Below are positions 36,247 through 44,807 of a stretch of 64,000 nt of DNA, piece by piece (position 1 is the stretch's first letter; each line of letters opens with the position of its first letter). Both the position numbers and the translations under genes were made by a program. The notes below the pieces were generated by a model. That model ran no database searches and was not told the origin of the DNA. It saw only the letters and a list, made by a program, of their open reading frames with translations. The stretch is taken from assembly GCF_900100765.1 (NCBI RefSeq), contig NZ_FNFO01000004.1:620001-684000 (forward strand). The letters are read 5' to 3'. The DNA comes from Catalinimonas alkaloidigena (lineage in GTDB: Bacteria; Bacteroidota; Bacteroidia; Cytophagales; Flexibacteraceae).

Positions 36247-38139
36247 TTAAGGCCACACAAGGTCAAGTTGAATGATGGCGCTTGCTTCTAGACCCTCGAA
36301 CGCACGCCCGGCAACAATTACTTGAAGAGGCAATTCACTCTTTTTACACAACTCAACAAAAGGATCAATTAGGTAGTTTTCTTTATCCCCAATTGTATCA
36401 GAATCAAGGAGATTTGGAGGAAAATCGAGAATAACAATTCCTGGATAATTTCTTCCCTCTTCAAGAGATAACCGAAGTAATGCATAATGGTATGCGAGAA
36501 GAAAATGAACTTGAACAGTAGCCCCTAGTTTAACAGTCCAGTTTTGGTTTTTTACCCGGAAGCGGGAAATTCTTTCATTGATATCGAGTGATATTCCTCC
36601 ATGATTCCACCTGAATCTTTCACTTATCCCGTATTTATTAATGCCTTGATTAAGTAGGTTGATATAATGATTCATCGAATCTTCGATAGAAGAACTCGCT
36701 CCTTCAAAGCTAATGTCTGATTCTAGTTCAGAATACCTAGATTCAAGATGTTGAATCTCTTTCTCAAGAGCATCAATTGAAGTATTCAAATCATCGCGGT
36801 AGTTTAGTATCGTTTTAAATCTCTCAAGTTGACGAATTCTTTCTTCAATTCGCCCTCTTTCAGCATCCAGGCGACTCACTTCTGTAGTTATAATAGCGGA
36901 TACTCGATTTTGTGCAGGACGTAAGTCTCGCAATACCATATCAAGGCGTTCTTTTGTACTAGTTTCTACACGCTCCTGTTCAGTAATTTCTGCGGCAAGA
37001 TTTTTGCGAAGTTCTACTAATTCGTTTTGTTCCTGCTCAAGTTGGTCTAATTCATATTGTATCCGATTGCTGGCGCTGTCTGAATTGAGGTGCTGGTGAC
37101 AGAGAAAACATTCATCACTTAAATTAGACCAGGACGGTATTTTCTGATCACAAGCCGGACAGTGTGTGATTTTTAGATCAGCGAACGCATTCCCAGCTAC
37201 TAATACGCGGTTTAGTTGAGTTCTTTCGCGACCGACTGCTGTAACCAAGCTCTGTATCTCATCCAACCTTTTTATAAGAACTTTTTTCTGCCCTTGTATT
37301 CTCTCCAGAGAGGTTAGAAGGGTTGATCGTTGATTGACTAGGTTTGAAAGGGCTTCATCATACTCATCAGGATTAGATGAATTTAATACAGATTCACGTT
37401 TTATCAATAAGTCTTCAACCCTTTGTTCAAGACCTAGAATCCGTCCCTCTAATGTCAGAACGTTAAGGTTCTCATCGCGATCTTCTTCAGACATCAGATC
37501 TGAAGCAATTTGATTAATAGTCTCTATAAATTGCTCTTTTCGAGCCTTTAATTTGAATAATTCGCTACGCTTGCTAATTAATTCCCCTAAAAGCGGTGAG
37601 AAAATCTTCTCTGCAAGTCCTAGAAAAAGAGTAAGTGCTGCATGTATAGTTGCTTCTGGTTGTTGAGGTGCAATCCCTGACCAAAATCTTTCTTGTCTAT
37701 AAATATGACGAAGAAGTTCTCGCCAACTTAAGGTTGGCCAAGATCTTTCAGCAAAAGGATTACCTTTTGGATAATTTATGGATGGAATCTCCAGTTTGCT
37801 CAATAGAAAGGTTGAAAAGCCTTCAGAATCAAGTAAAGTATCACCCACTTTAATCTTTGTTTTTGGACCTTTATCCCATCGGCGCTCAAGCTCTATATAT
37901 TCATCACTAATTTCTAATAGTGCTCCAATAGCGATGTATTTAGTTACGAGTTCTTCGTCTATAGCAGTCTCAGGTCCTCCTGTATCACCTAGGAGATAAT
38001 CGAGCATTTTCAGCCAGACAGTCTTACCAGTATTGGGAGATCCAATAATTAAATTGACACCCCGCTGGAAATCAAGCTCTTCCCTTCCACCTTCAGCTAG
38101 ATCTCTATAAAGTTTCTTAATTAGAATTGTTTTTGCCAT
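36247..38139 (-). CDS. ABC-three-component system ATPase (Rad50/SMC-like, DUF3732 type)
   Basis: 630 residues with the split-ATPase layout of Rad50/SMC proteins: Walker A at about residue 33 (GSPNTGKTVWLKMLDYLLG), long coiled coils (about 180-320 and 350-480), a zinc-hook-like pair ITHCPACDQKIP ... DECFLCHQH at about 325-350, and Walker B near the end (YPGIVILDFPPNLLDSD). It is the ATPase of ABC-3C systems, which are predicted antiviral defence complexes. The start ATG shares one base with the stop of the middle-component gene (TAATG), so it is coupled. Third gene of the operon. Confidence 0.85.
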   Translation of the reverse strand: MAKTILIKKLYRDLAEGGREELDFQRGVNLIIGSPNTGKTVWLKMLDYLLGDTGGPETAIDEELVTKYIAIGALLEISDEYIELERRWDKGPKTKIKVGDTLLDSEGFSTFLLSKLEIPSINYPKGNPFAERSWPTLSWRELLRHIYRQERFWSGIAPQQPEATIHAALTLFLGLAEKIFSPLLGELISKRSELFKLKARKEQFIETINQIASDLMSEEDRDENLNVLTLEGRILGLEQRVEDLLIKRESVLNSSNPDEYDEALSNLVNQRSTLLTSLERIQGQKKVLIKRLDEIQSLVTAVGRERTQLNRVLVAGNAFADLKITHCPACDQKIPSWSNLSDECFLCHQHLNSDSASNRIQYELDQLEQEQNELVELRKNLAAEITEQERVETSTKERLDMVLRDLRPAQNRVSAIITTEVSRLDAERGRIEERIRQLERFKTILNYRDDLNTSIDALEKEIQHLESRYSELESDISFEGASSSIEDSMNHYINLLNQGINKYGISERFRWNHGGISLDINERISRFRVKNQNWTVKLGATVQVHFLLAYHYALLRLSLEEGRNYPGIVILDFPPNLLDSDTIGDKENYLIDPFVELCKKSELPLQVIVAGRAFEGLEASAIIQLDLVWP

Positions 38140-38738
38140 TAATCTATAATTTCACCTAGAGAAAGGTCTCCAACTTCTTTTTGAAACAATTTATACACAA
38201 GCTCCTTGAGCTGATGACCATTCTTACGTCCAAGGACGCGCTTGACTTCAAGCATTCTAGCTTTTAGCTCATCAAATTCATGGAGATCAAGAAGCACTTT
38301 TGCAAGAGAAATTCCATCTGGTGTTAGGTAGAATTTATATTGATTCTTTCCTGGATCCTTCACAACGTTGATAAGAGATCGTGCCTCCATAAAGGGTATA
38401 ACATGATAATATCTTTGATCCCAGGGACCATAATGATATCGAATCATTTTTGAGTCAGGCTCAGTATCTTCAATAGAGGTTGACTTGTCCAGAACTTCAG
38501 CTGCCCGTATAAAGAAGCTTGGATATCTAACGAAGAAATCTAGTTTAGCAATTTTTGTGAGTCCATCGATTCTACGTCGATTATTACTCTCTTCGGTTCC
38601 ACATATGTACAATAGCAGGATGAGACGCGCTGCGTGAAATTCAACTACGTCATCAGATACCAGAGACATGCCAGTTGGCAAACGACCTACATTTCTTGCT
38701 GAAATCATACTTTTGGTCTCGTAAAGCGATGGATACAT
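38139..38738 (-). CDS. ABC-three-component system middle component
   Basis: 199 residues. The helical motif FHAARLILLLYICG ... RIDGLTKIAKLDFFVRYPSFF is the hallmark of ABC-3C middle components, winged-helix-like adaptors between effector and ATPase. The middle region (MIRYHYGPWDQRYYHVIPFMEARSLI) and C-terminal wing (YKFYLTPDGISLAKVLL) match that layout. It overlaps the effector gene by 34 bases and the ATPase gene by one. The likely start may be one of the Met codons at residues 1, 11 or 24. Confidence 0.85.
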   Translation of the reverse strand: MYPSLYETKSMISARNVGRLPTGMSLVSDDVVEFHAARLILLLYICGTEESNNRRRIDGLTKIAKLDFFVRYPSFFIRAAEVLDKSTSIEDTEPDSKMIRYHYGPWDQRYYHVIPFMEARSLINVVKDPGKNQYKFYLTPDGISLAKVLLDLHEFDELKARMLEVKRVLGRKNGHQLKELVYKLFQKEVGDLSLGEIID

Positions 38739-39841
38739 CGGTTAGTACGCATGTACATCATTCCTTGAATTGAAGCCTCAGAGACAAGCGATTTGCCAAA
38801 TTTGTTACGGATTTCTTCTAATTCATTGATGCAAAGATTATAGAAGGAGAGTCCGCCTGATATCTCATTCGCATACATTTTCCCCTTTAACCGTGAGAGG
38901 ACTGCCGTTACTTCATTTTCAACCTCGGTCAATTCTTTTGGTTGACTATATCTATTTGTAAGCGTGTTAAGCCGATGGGCTATGTAAAGTTCTCGGGCAC
39001 TCTCGACAAAATCACCAAGACCAGCTTCTTTTAATTTAAACTCTAAGTTACTTGCTCCTGCCGCTCCTTCTTTTTGTCTAATTAGATAGTTTTTTATAAC
39101 TTCTTCAAGATAATCTTGTGTTACTTTGTAGTCTGAAATGCCCTCTGGTCCAGACTTTTGCTTTACCATGAGAAGTAGATTATTATATAATTCGTCACGC
39201 TGGTCAGATAATACAGCAAAGCCAAGTGTGGAAAGAATATTCTCAAGTCGAATTAGATTTCTATCTTTTACTGCTTGAATACTTTCTTGTCTTTTGTCCC
39301 AGAAACAGCGATCTACCCACTGAGGCACAGTCGTTCCGTCAGGAGCCGAATTAATATCTGGGCATTTTGAATTAATTTTCTCTTTTATAAGAGTAAGTTC
39401 TGCTTCCCTAGCAGTACGTTGAGGGTCATCAAGAGTAAGTGTAAGTACCTCTAACTCAGAATCAACGCTGTAACTAGTCACTATCCGGAAGTAAGTTTCC
39501 TCACATCCGTTACTTCTAGCAAGTGATCGCTCTAACAATGAACTTCCTAAACCTTCCTTTCTCCTTGTAAGAACTGCAATAGAATACCGAGATGGAAGAT
39601 TTTCGTGTTTCACCTGCACCATTTCTACGATTTCAATTCCACTGTTCCAAAAGAGAACTATATCATCGTGGTGTTCAAACCAAACTTCGTGAAGCGCTTC
39701 TTTATCGCATAAATCTAAACAGAAGCTTACACCGATGTGATCTTGGTAATCGAATCCTTCGCGTGCAATGCGCCCGCCTAAATCATTAGGTGAACAGATA
39801 CGATATGACGGCAAATTCTGTTTATTGGTATTTGCTTTCAA
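38705..39841 (-). CDS. DUF4297-type nuclease effector of the ABC-three-component system
   Basis: 378 residues. The N-terminal PD-(D/E)xK-like nuclease domain of DUF4297 is visible: DLGGRIAREGFDYQDHIGVSF, then VWFEHHDDIVLF and the catalytic strand EIVEMVQVKHENLP with its Gln-x-Lys. The remaining 250 residues are helical. Members are predicted or shown to be double-stranded DNA endonucleases in prokaryotic defence. It is first in the three-gene operon with middle component and ATPase, giving a complete system. The ATP-gated activation model follows from the family and is not visible here. Confidence 0.85.
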   Translation of the reverse strand: MKANTNKQNLPSYRICSPNDLGGRIAREGFDYQDHIGVSFCLDLCDKEALHEVWFEHHDDIVLFWNSGIEIVEMVQVKHENLPSRYSIAVLTRRKEGLGSSLLERSLARSNGCEETYFRIVTSYSVDSELEVLTLTLDDPQRTAREAELTLIKEKINSKCPDINSAPDGTTVPQWVDRCFWDKRQESIQAVKDRNLIRLENILSTLGFAVLSDQRDELYNNLLLMVKQKSGPEGISDYKVTQDYLEEVIKNYLIRQKEGAAGASNLEFKLKEAGLGDFVESARELYIAHRLNTLTNRYSQPKELTEVENEVTAVLSRLKGKMYANEISGGLSFYNLCINELEEIRNKFGKSLVSEASIQGMMYMRTNRCIHRFTRPKV

Positions 39842-39875
39842 ATTATTTTTATTGAATGGAAATATCTGTTAGAAG

Positions 39876-40919
39876 CTAAAAAAGGATTACAGCAAGTCTA
39901 TCTTTTTCTTCCTGGCTGGGCTTGGTATAGCGGAAAATTTCACGCATGCTAATGTTGCCGCTTATCTCCTGGGCTACGTGCACGCCATGTTTATTAGCTA
40001 CTCGTTTCAGGAATGTATGGCGCAGCATGTGGGGGGTGAGGCGGATGCCGTCCCCCGTGGCGTTGGCCTGATCGCAGATGCGCCGCGCGATGCGGTAGAT
40101 GTCTTTGCGCGCAATCCGGTTGCTGTACCGGGTGACAAACAGCGGCTCCTGGTCAGCCAACTCCCCTTCCCGCGACTCCAGGTAGCGATCGAGCCAGGCT
40201 TTGGCTTCGGCTGGCACGGAGACTTTTCCAGAAATCTTACTGCCCTTGCGTTTCACCTGGTGAAAGCCACGGTGATGGTACTGGCCCACGTTGAGCGCCG
40301 CCAGCTCGCTTTCCCGCAGGCCCGTGAAAAGCAAACAGTAAAAGACGGCCGTTTCCAGCAGGGCGTTCTGATCGGCGCGGGTGCAGAGGGCCAGACGCTG
40401 TTCACAAGCGATCTTGAGGCGGGTGACCTCGCGAACGGTCAACCCGTTCCAGGCAGGTTCGTCGATGGCCAGGTTCTTGACGCCCTCGAAGGGATGGCCC
40501 GTCGGCAGCGGGCGCTGGCCGTGGAGCCAGCCGCCGAAATGGCGCAATGTAGCTAGGATCCGGTTGACAGAGGTGGCCGCGAGCGGCCGGTCCCCCTCCC
40601 CTTTTCTCCGTTCCGCCGCCCCCACTTCCCGACGTGGGGCGGTGTGCAACCACTTTAAAAACGCCTTGCTCATAGAAGGCGTCCAGAAGTCCACCCGCTC
40701 GGTGCCCAGCTGATCTACAAAGAAGCGCAAGAACTTCTGGAGATCACTTTCTTTGGCGCGGCGGGTGTGCTCCGAGCCGCCCTGCACACGCACGGCCAAA
40801 TAAAACTGGATCCAGGCAGAGAGGACATGTTGAGGGTCGAGCGTCTCGCCGTGGGGCGCTAACATCTTATGAGACACAGAAGTAGGCAGATTTTCGGCAG
40901 GGGTCTGAGGGCTGGGCAT
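39876..40919 (-). CDS. Second tyrosine recombinase
   Basis: 347 residues with a SAM-like N-terminal domain (LSAWIQFYLAVRVQGGSEHTRRAKESDL) and catalytic region: Arg in LFTGLRESELAALN, Lys in VKRKGSKISGKVSVP, HMLRHTFLKRVA and the nucleophile in IFRYTKPSQ. The usual LGH motif is replaced by EISGNISMREIF, so the fourth active-site residue appears to be Asn. It may belong to a nested element that carried the ABC-3C operon 34 bp away, or be a resolvase-like enzyme. GC content matches the backbone better than the AT-rich defence genes beside it. Confidence 0.85.
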   Translation of the reverse strand: MPSPQTPAENLPTSVSHKMLAPHGETLDPQHVLSAWIQFYLAVRVQGGSEHTRRAKESDLQKFLRFFVDQLGTERVDFWTPSMSKAFLKWLHTAPRREVGAAERRKGEGDRPLAATSVNRILATLRHFGGWLHGQRPLPTGHPFEGVKNLAIDEPAWNGLTVREVTRLKIACEQRLALCTRADQNALLETAVFYCLLFTGLRESELAALNVGQYHHRGFHQVKRKGSKISGKVSVPAEAKAWLDRYLESREGELADQEPLFVTRYSNRIARKDIYRIARRICDQANATGDGIRLTPHMLRHTFLKRVANKHGVHVAQEISGNISMREIFRYTKPSQEEKDRLAVILF

Positions 40920-41022
40920 GGGATCCGGAGTGATTAAAGTGGAAACTGTGTCACATAAGCTACGTTATCCATCACAGTTGCATAAGGGCAATTTATTTTA
41001 ACTTACCGCTTAAGGAAAAAAA

Positions 41023-41586
41023 TTAGTTCAATGCCGTCTCTTTTAGAGAGTGGGCACGAGCTCTTGCATTTAACCATAGCACTACTCCTAGCCCTAGTGT
41101 GTAGAATATGCCGAGTATTAATCCAATCCACCAAAAAACCGGTAATGCTGTATGTAGACCTTCTTTATGCGCCCAAGATAAAGCGGCAATAGTTGGCCCA
41201 TCAAATAACAGCATTGTAGGGGCCAGAAAGCCAAGCGATCGGGTGAGCCACTTATTTTCTAATTCGTCGGCTCGCTCTTCAAAAGTTCCTTCTTCTTTTT
41301 TGAAGATCTTATCATAAATATAATCACCAATTTCGCGGATACGCCGATCGTGATCAAGCCAAAGAAGGCCCGTTGCGCTGGATATAAGGGGTACCAACAA
41401 AAGCAGCTCATAAGGATGCTTTTGTTCCGATGAAAGAATTAACCCTGCAAGCGTGCTAAAGCTTAAAAGCGAAATGGTCATGAGTTGGAGCTGGGCATTA
41501 CTCCGTCTTGAGATTTCTTCTCGAAGTGCAGTAAATGCTGCTACCTGTAACTCAATGGGGATGCTTGTACTGGTGCGATTCTGCAT
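41023..41586 (-). CDS. Four-helix membrane protein, unrecognised
   Basis: 187 residues with four predicted transmembrane segments in two hairpins (LQLMTISLLSFSTLAGLIL and ELLLLVPLISSATGLLWL, then GFLAPTMLLFDGPTIAALSW and FWWIGLILGIFYTLGLGVVLWL). A cytoplasmic-looking acidic loop with EEGTFEERADELENKW separates the pairs. The layout resembles membrane effectors of defence systems, but no family is recognised. It lies between a recombinase and the FAD protein in the same direction. Confidence 0.6.
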   Translation of the reverse strand: MQNRTSTSIPIELQVAAFTALREEISRRSNAQLQLMTISLLSFSTLAGLILSSEQKHPYELLLLVPLISSATGLLWLDHDRRIREIGDYIYDKIFKKEEGTFEERADELENKWLTRSLGFLAPTMLLFDGPTIAALSWAHKEGLHTALPVFWWIGLILGIFYTLGLGVVLWLNARARAHSLKETALN

Positions 41587-41862
41587 AACGATGAAGCTTA
41601 CTAAAGCTTATACTCTTGAGATTTATATGAGTTTTTAAATACTTATTGTTTTAGTCGCTTACAGGATACACCGATGGCCTTTTTTGCCCCTTTCTAATTT
41701 TCTAACACCCTCTTAATAATACTCACCCTATTGATCTTTTAAAGAGAACTTAGCCATCCGAAAAGCTATCTTGTCTAATACGACTACCTCAGCTGCTACC
41801 TTTTTTATCTATAATTACTAATTACTTCTTTAGTACTACCTACTTTATTAAATAGAAAGCTT

Positions 41863-43980
41863 TTATGAGCCTAATTCGCTCATTTCAATCATTGATGTTG
41901 CAACAACATCAAGTGGACCGAAATCGAGAGGAACTCGATAAATCTGAAAGAAATTCTCGATTTTTCGGCTTTGCTCGGCAATCTCCCGCCAATTCTCAGC
42001 AAAATGCTTTCCAACTCGACGGGTTCCTTCTGCAGTCATGCCACCCACAACAACGACGGTTCTACCTTCATAATGAATTCGAGCAATCATTGCATAGTCA
42101 ATTCCTGATGGCTCAGTTGTATACAGCGCTGTCTTTTGAATATCTTGAGGGTTTGGCACTCTAATTGCGTACCAACGCTCAACTATATGTTGGACAAGCT
42201 CAGCTTTACTCGCAAGGGTTTCTCGTACTGCCTTTAATGTATAAGCATTTGAGAAAAGGCCAATTGAAATAAAGGTTCTTCCGGCAAGATCACTCGTAAG
42301 TTCGTCAACAGCACGCTTTTTGGGCGGTTTTTCCCCGTGTTTCAGAAAAATATCGTGAACTGATTCCATTGCAGCTGAGTCACCTTCCACAGTAACTGGC
42401 CTTCCTTCTCCCCATTCAAATTCTACCGCTGGAATTGCATTTATCAACTGTTCATCCACTACACTATCACTGCTTGTTGAATCTGTATTTGTATCGACAA
42501 TAGGTCGTGCTGTTGGCCCAGGGGCAGCAAAACGCGGGCAAACGAAAACTAAAGGGCCTCCTAGTGTATTGAAAAAGCTACCAAAGATTGCCTTTTCAGA
42601 ACCTTCAACGCTAGAAACGTCATGTAATTTCAGTACTGCTTCTAAGGGGGCGTCAGGACCAAAATAATTTCCCCACGCTGGTTCACGCGTCTGATCAAGT
42701 GCATTTCTTGCTCGCATCGGAGCACATTTATCCCAGATCCATCCTAGAAATTTAGGAGGTTCTCGCTCTACACCATGACGAATTACTACATGATCAAATT
42801 CTTCAGGTGGGTTCTGTCCGATTGTCACCTTATAAGATCGGCCATTAAAATCTGCACTTTTGATCTCTCCAGACTTATAGGTTACTGCCTCAAGTCCGCT
42901 TATTAGACGTGAAGCAAATAAACGATTAAGAATACTACTGTTGAGATGTAAAGGATCAAAACTGGTTCCATTGAGAGTCACGTGGACCGATGATCGAAGC
43001 CTTGTTTTTATTCGGGCATCAAGGGTTGGTGCCACAAGCTTATTGTATTCTGAGGAAATAAACTCACTTGCATCACTTGCCTCTCCTGCGGTTAACGCAG
43101 CGGCTTTCTTCTCGATTGCTTGAAGACTTAGGCAGAGTTGCTCAAATTCAGTTTTAATATCCTCTGTATGACCAGCATCAGGTGCCCAATCTGGATTTAC
43201 AAATTGCAGTAATTGATCATGTGAGAAGTCGCTTATACAAACTCTGACCAAGTCAACTAGCCCACCATCGCCTGTTCCTGAAATAAGAACCTTACCCTTG
43301 ATTCGAGGTTGGTTTAGGGAATCGTTGTCCCAATAACTTAGCTTTGGAAGAGCTCCAACGTTTCGTTCTTGACGAAAGCCAACTGCAAGAAGCACCGCAG
43401 CGAAGGAGCCAGTGGAACCAGCTTTTCCATAAGAATTCCACCTTACCCGACGTGAACCATTACGCTGTGCTCTATCTACTTCTATATTGTTGACATTCAG
43501 ACGAATTCCAACACTGTTTCTAAATCGATGCCCTCCAAATTCGCGAACCAACATTTCTCGAACTTCACCAGCCCAGTTCTCCTTCCAGTTTAATATAGGC
43601 AGTTTTGCTTGGCTCTCATAGGCAATGGGCTCTGGCCATTCGTAAATATGAGGGTGAATCCATCTTGTCTTATTCCCATATAATGTTGGGATTATTGTAT
43701 CATTTTCCTCTAATAGTTCAACACTACAGCCAACACTTGCCGCTGCCAACGCAGCAGTCATGCCAGCTGGACCTGCACCGATAACACAAATTTTTGGTGG
43801 GTCACCACCGACTCCTGCAAGTCTGTTAAGACTATGTAACGCCCAAATAAGATTAAGTGCTCGAACTTGTTGGGAATATAGTGTTACTCGCTTTTCGAAT
43901 GCACCAATAACATAAATTCCCGTTGCGTCAGGTACTTGCATGTGTTGTAGAACTTGCTCGGCTGTAAGACTCATTAGCAA
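41863..43980 (-). CDS. FAD/NAD(P)-binding Rossmann protein with unusual N- and C-terminal regions
   Basis: 705 residues. The N-terminal 60 residues include YVIGAFEKRVTLYSQQVRALNL. A dinucleotide-binding Rossmann motif follows (KICVIGAGPAGMTAALAAASVGCSVELLEE), with further oxidoreductase signatures (AAVLLAVGFRQER, VLISGTGDGGLVDLVR). The last 150 residues form a separate domain (RTFISIGLFSNAYTLKAVRETL ... GRTVVVVGGMTAEGTRRVGKHFAENW), possibly nucleotide-sensing. From memory the N-terminal motif recurs in proteins of defence-rich islands. It is a single gene, 277 bp from the membrane protein. An oxidoreductase used as an NAD(P)-dependent effector is a guess. Confidence 0.7.
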   Translation of the reverse strand: MLMSLTAEQVLQHMQVPDATGIYVIGAFEKRVTLYSQQVRALNLIWALHSLNRLAGVGGDPPKICVIGAGPAGMTAALAAASVGCSVELLEENDTIIPTLYGNKTRWIHPHIYEWPEPIAYESQAKLPILNWKENWAGEVREMLVREFGGHRFRNSVGIRLNVNNIEVDRAQRNGSRRVRWNSYGKAGSTGSFAAVLLAVGFRQERNVGALPKLSYWDNDSLNQPRIKGKVLISGTGDGGLVDLVRVCISDFSHDQLLQFVNPDWAPDAGHTEDIKTEFEQLCLSLQAIEKKAAALTAGEASDASEFISSEYNKLVAPTLDARIKTRLRSSVHVTLNGTSFDPLHLNSSILNRLFASRLISGLEAVTYKSGEIKSADFNGRSYKVTIGQNPPEEFDHVVIRHGVEREPPKFLGWIWDKCAPMRARNALDQTREPAWGNYFGPDAPLEAVLKLHDVSSVEGSEKAIFGSFFNTLGGPLVFVCPRFAAPGPTARPIVDTNTDSTSSDSVVDEQLINAIPAVEFEWGEGRPVTVEGDSAAMESVHDIFLKHGEKPPKKRAVDELTSDLAGRTFISIGLFSNAYTLKAVRETLASKAELVQHIVERWYAIRVPNPQDIQKTALYTTEPSGIDYAMIARIHYEGRTVVVVGGMTAEGTRRVGKHFAENWREIAEQSRKIENFFQIYRVPLDFGPLDVVATSMIEMSELGS

Positions 43981-44807
43981 ATCATTGCAAAAAAAGTTAT
44001 ATAAAAAATGTAATAATAATATTAAATAGATACAATTAAATAAAATATTTTAATTGCATTCGAGATTGAATAAAAATAGATGACTAACCTGCTTAGTCAA
44101 AACGCTAGCTTCTGCCTCTGTAAAAGAGTAAGTAAGTATTCAGCCGCTAGATCTTTTTGCAAGGACTTTATATTGTTAGCCAATACCCGTTGTATTAAAT
44201 ACTATATGATAGTTCTACTTCACGGGTATTGAACTCTGTGGAGAAAGTGACCTGAATTTTCTATTAAGGTCAATACTGAAAAATAAGTATTTTTAAAAAA
44301 CGGCAGATGTTAGATTCTCTCTCTCCTCCAAGCGTAAAAGAAAAAGCGCCCAGAAACCCCTCCTTTTTTTGACCTACCCTTACCCTGCCTTCTCAAGCTT
44401 GATGTTGAGATGCAGATCGGTCTAATAACCCTGTCAAGTATTCAACGTCCAGTAATCGAATGCTGCCGTTGACTTTTTGGACTTGCGTGGTAAGCATTGT
44501 CTTAAACTAACTAGGGCGTGTATGCAAACTCAGTCAGTCACAATCGGATCCTATCACTAAGTATCATTTCCTCGAACCAAAGAATGATTTTGCAATGCAT
44601 TTTGCTCGGATTCATAACCGTATTGGGAGTTTGCATACACGCCCTAGTCTACTTTTGAAAGGTGGAGGAGTTTACTATCCCCTGTACAGGCGATGGTGAA
44701 AAACCACTGCATAAACTTGCCCCTTTTAAAAATTGCGACTCCAAGCAAAGTAGGGTAAGATCGAAATGAGGGAAGCCTTACTCCTACTGCGGGTTGTACC
44801 TCCTAAG
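43981..44807. other. Intergenic, 830 bp, with MITE-like insertion
   Basis: AT-rich upstream region of the FAD gene. It holds the 137-bp inverted-repeat element at 44511-44647 and, just left of it, a 34-codon minus-strand frame (44393-44497, MLTTQVQKVNGSIRLLDVEY) that might be the end of a lost gene. Otherwise nothing was seen. Confidence 0.5.
44511..44647. mobile_element. 137-bp MITE-like element related to the IS5-family copy
   Basis: Perfect 20-bp terminal inverted repeats CTAGGGCGTGTATGCAAACT bound a 97-bp core without coding capacity. The same termini occur at 17382-17795, where transposase fragments identify the parent as IS5-family. The CTAG ends fit the YTAR target of that family, so the true target duplication may be within the repeat. 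Confidence 0.85.

Noticed and set aside
44393-44497. 34-codon minus-strand frame left of the MITE
   Set aside because: It is short, without neighbours or a recognisable family; noted only in the description of the intergenic region.
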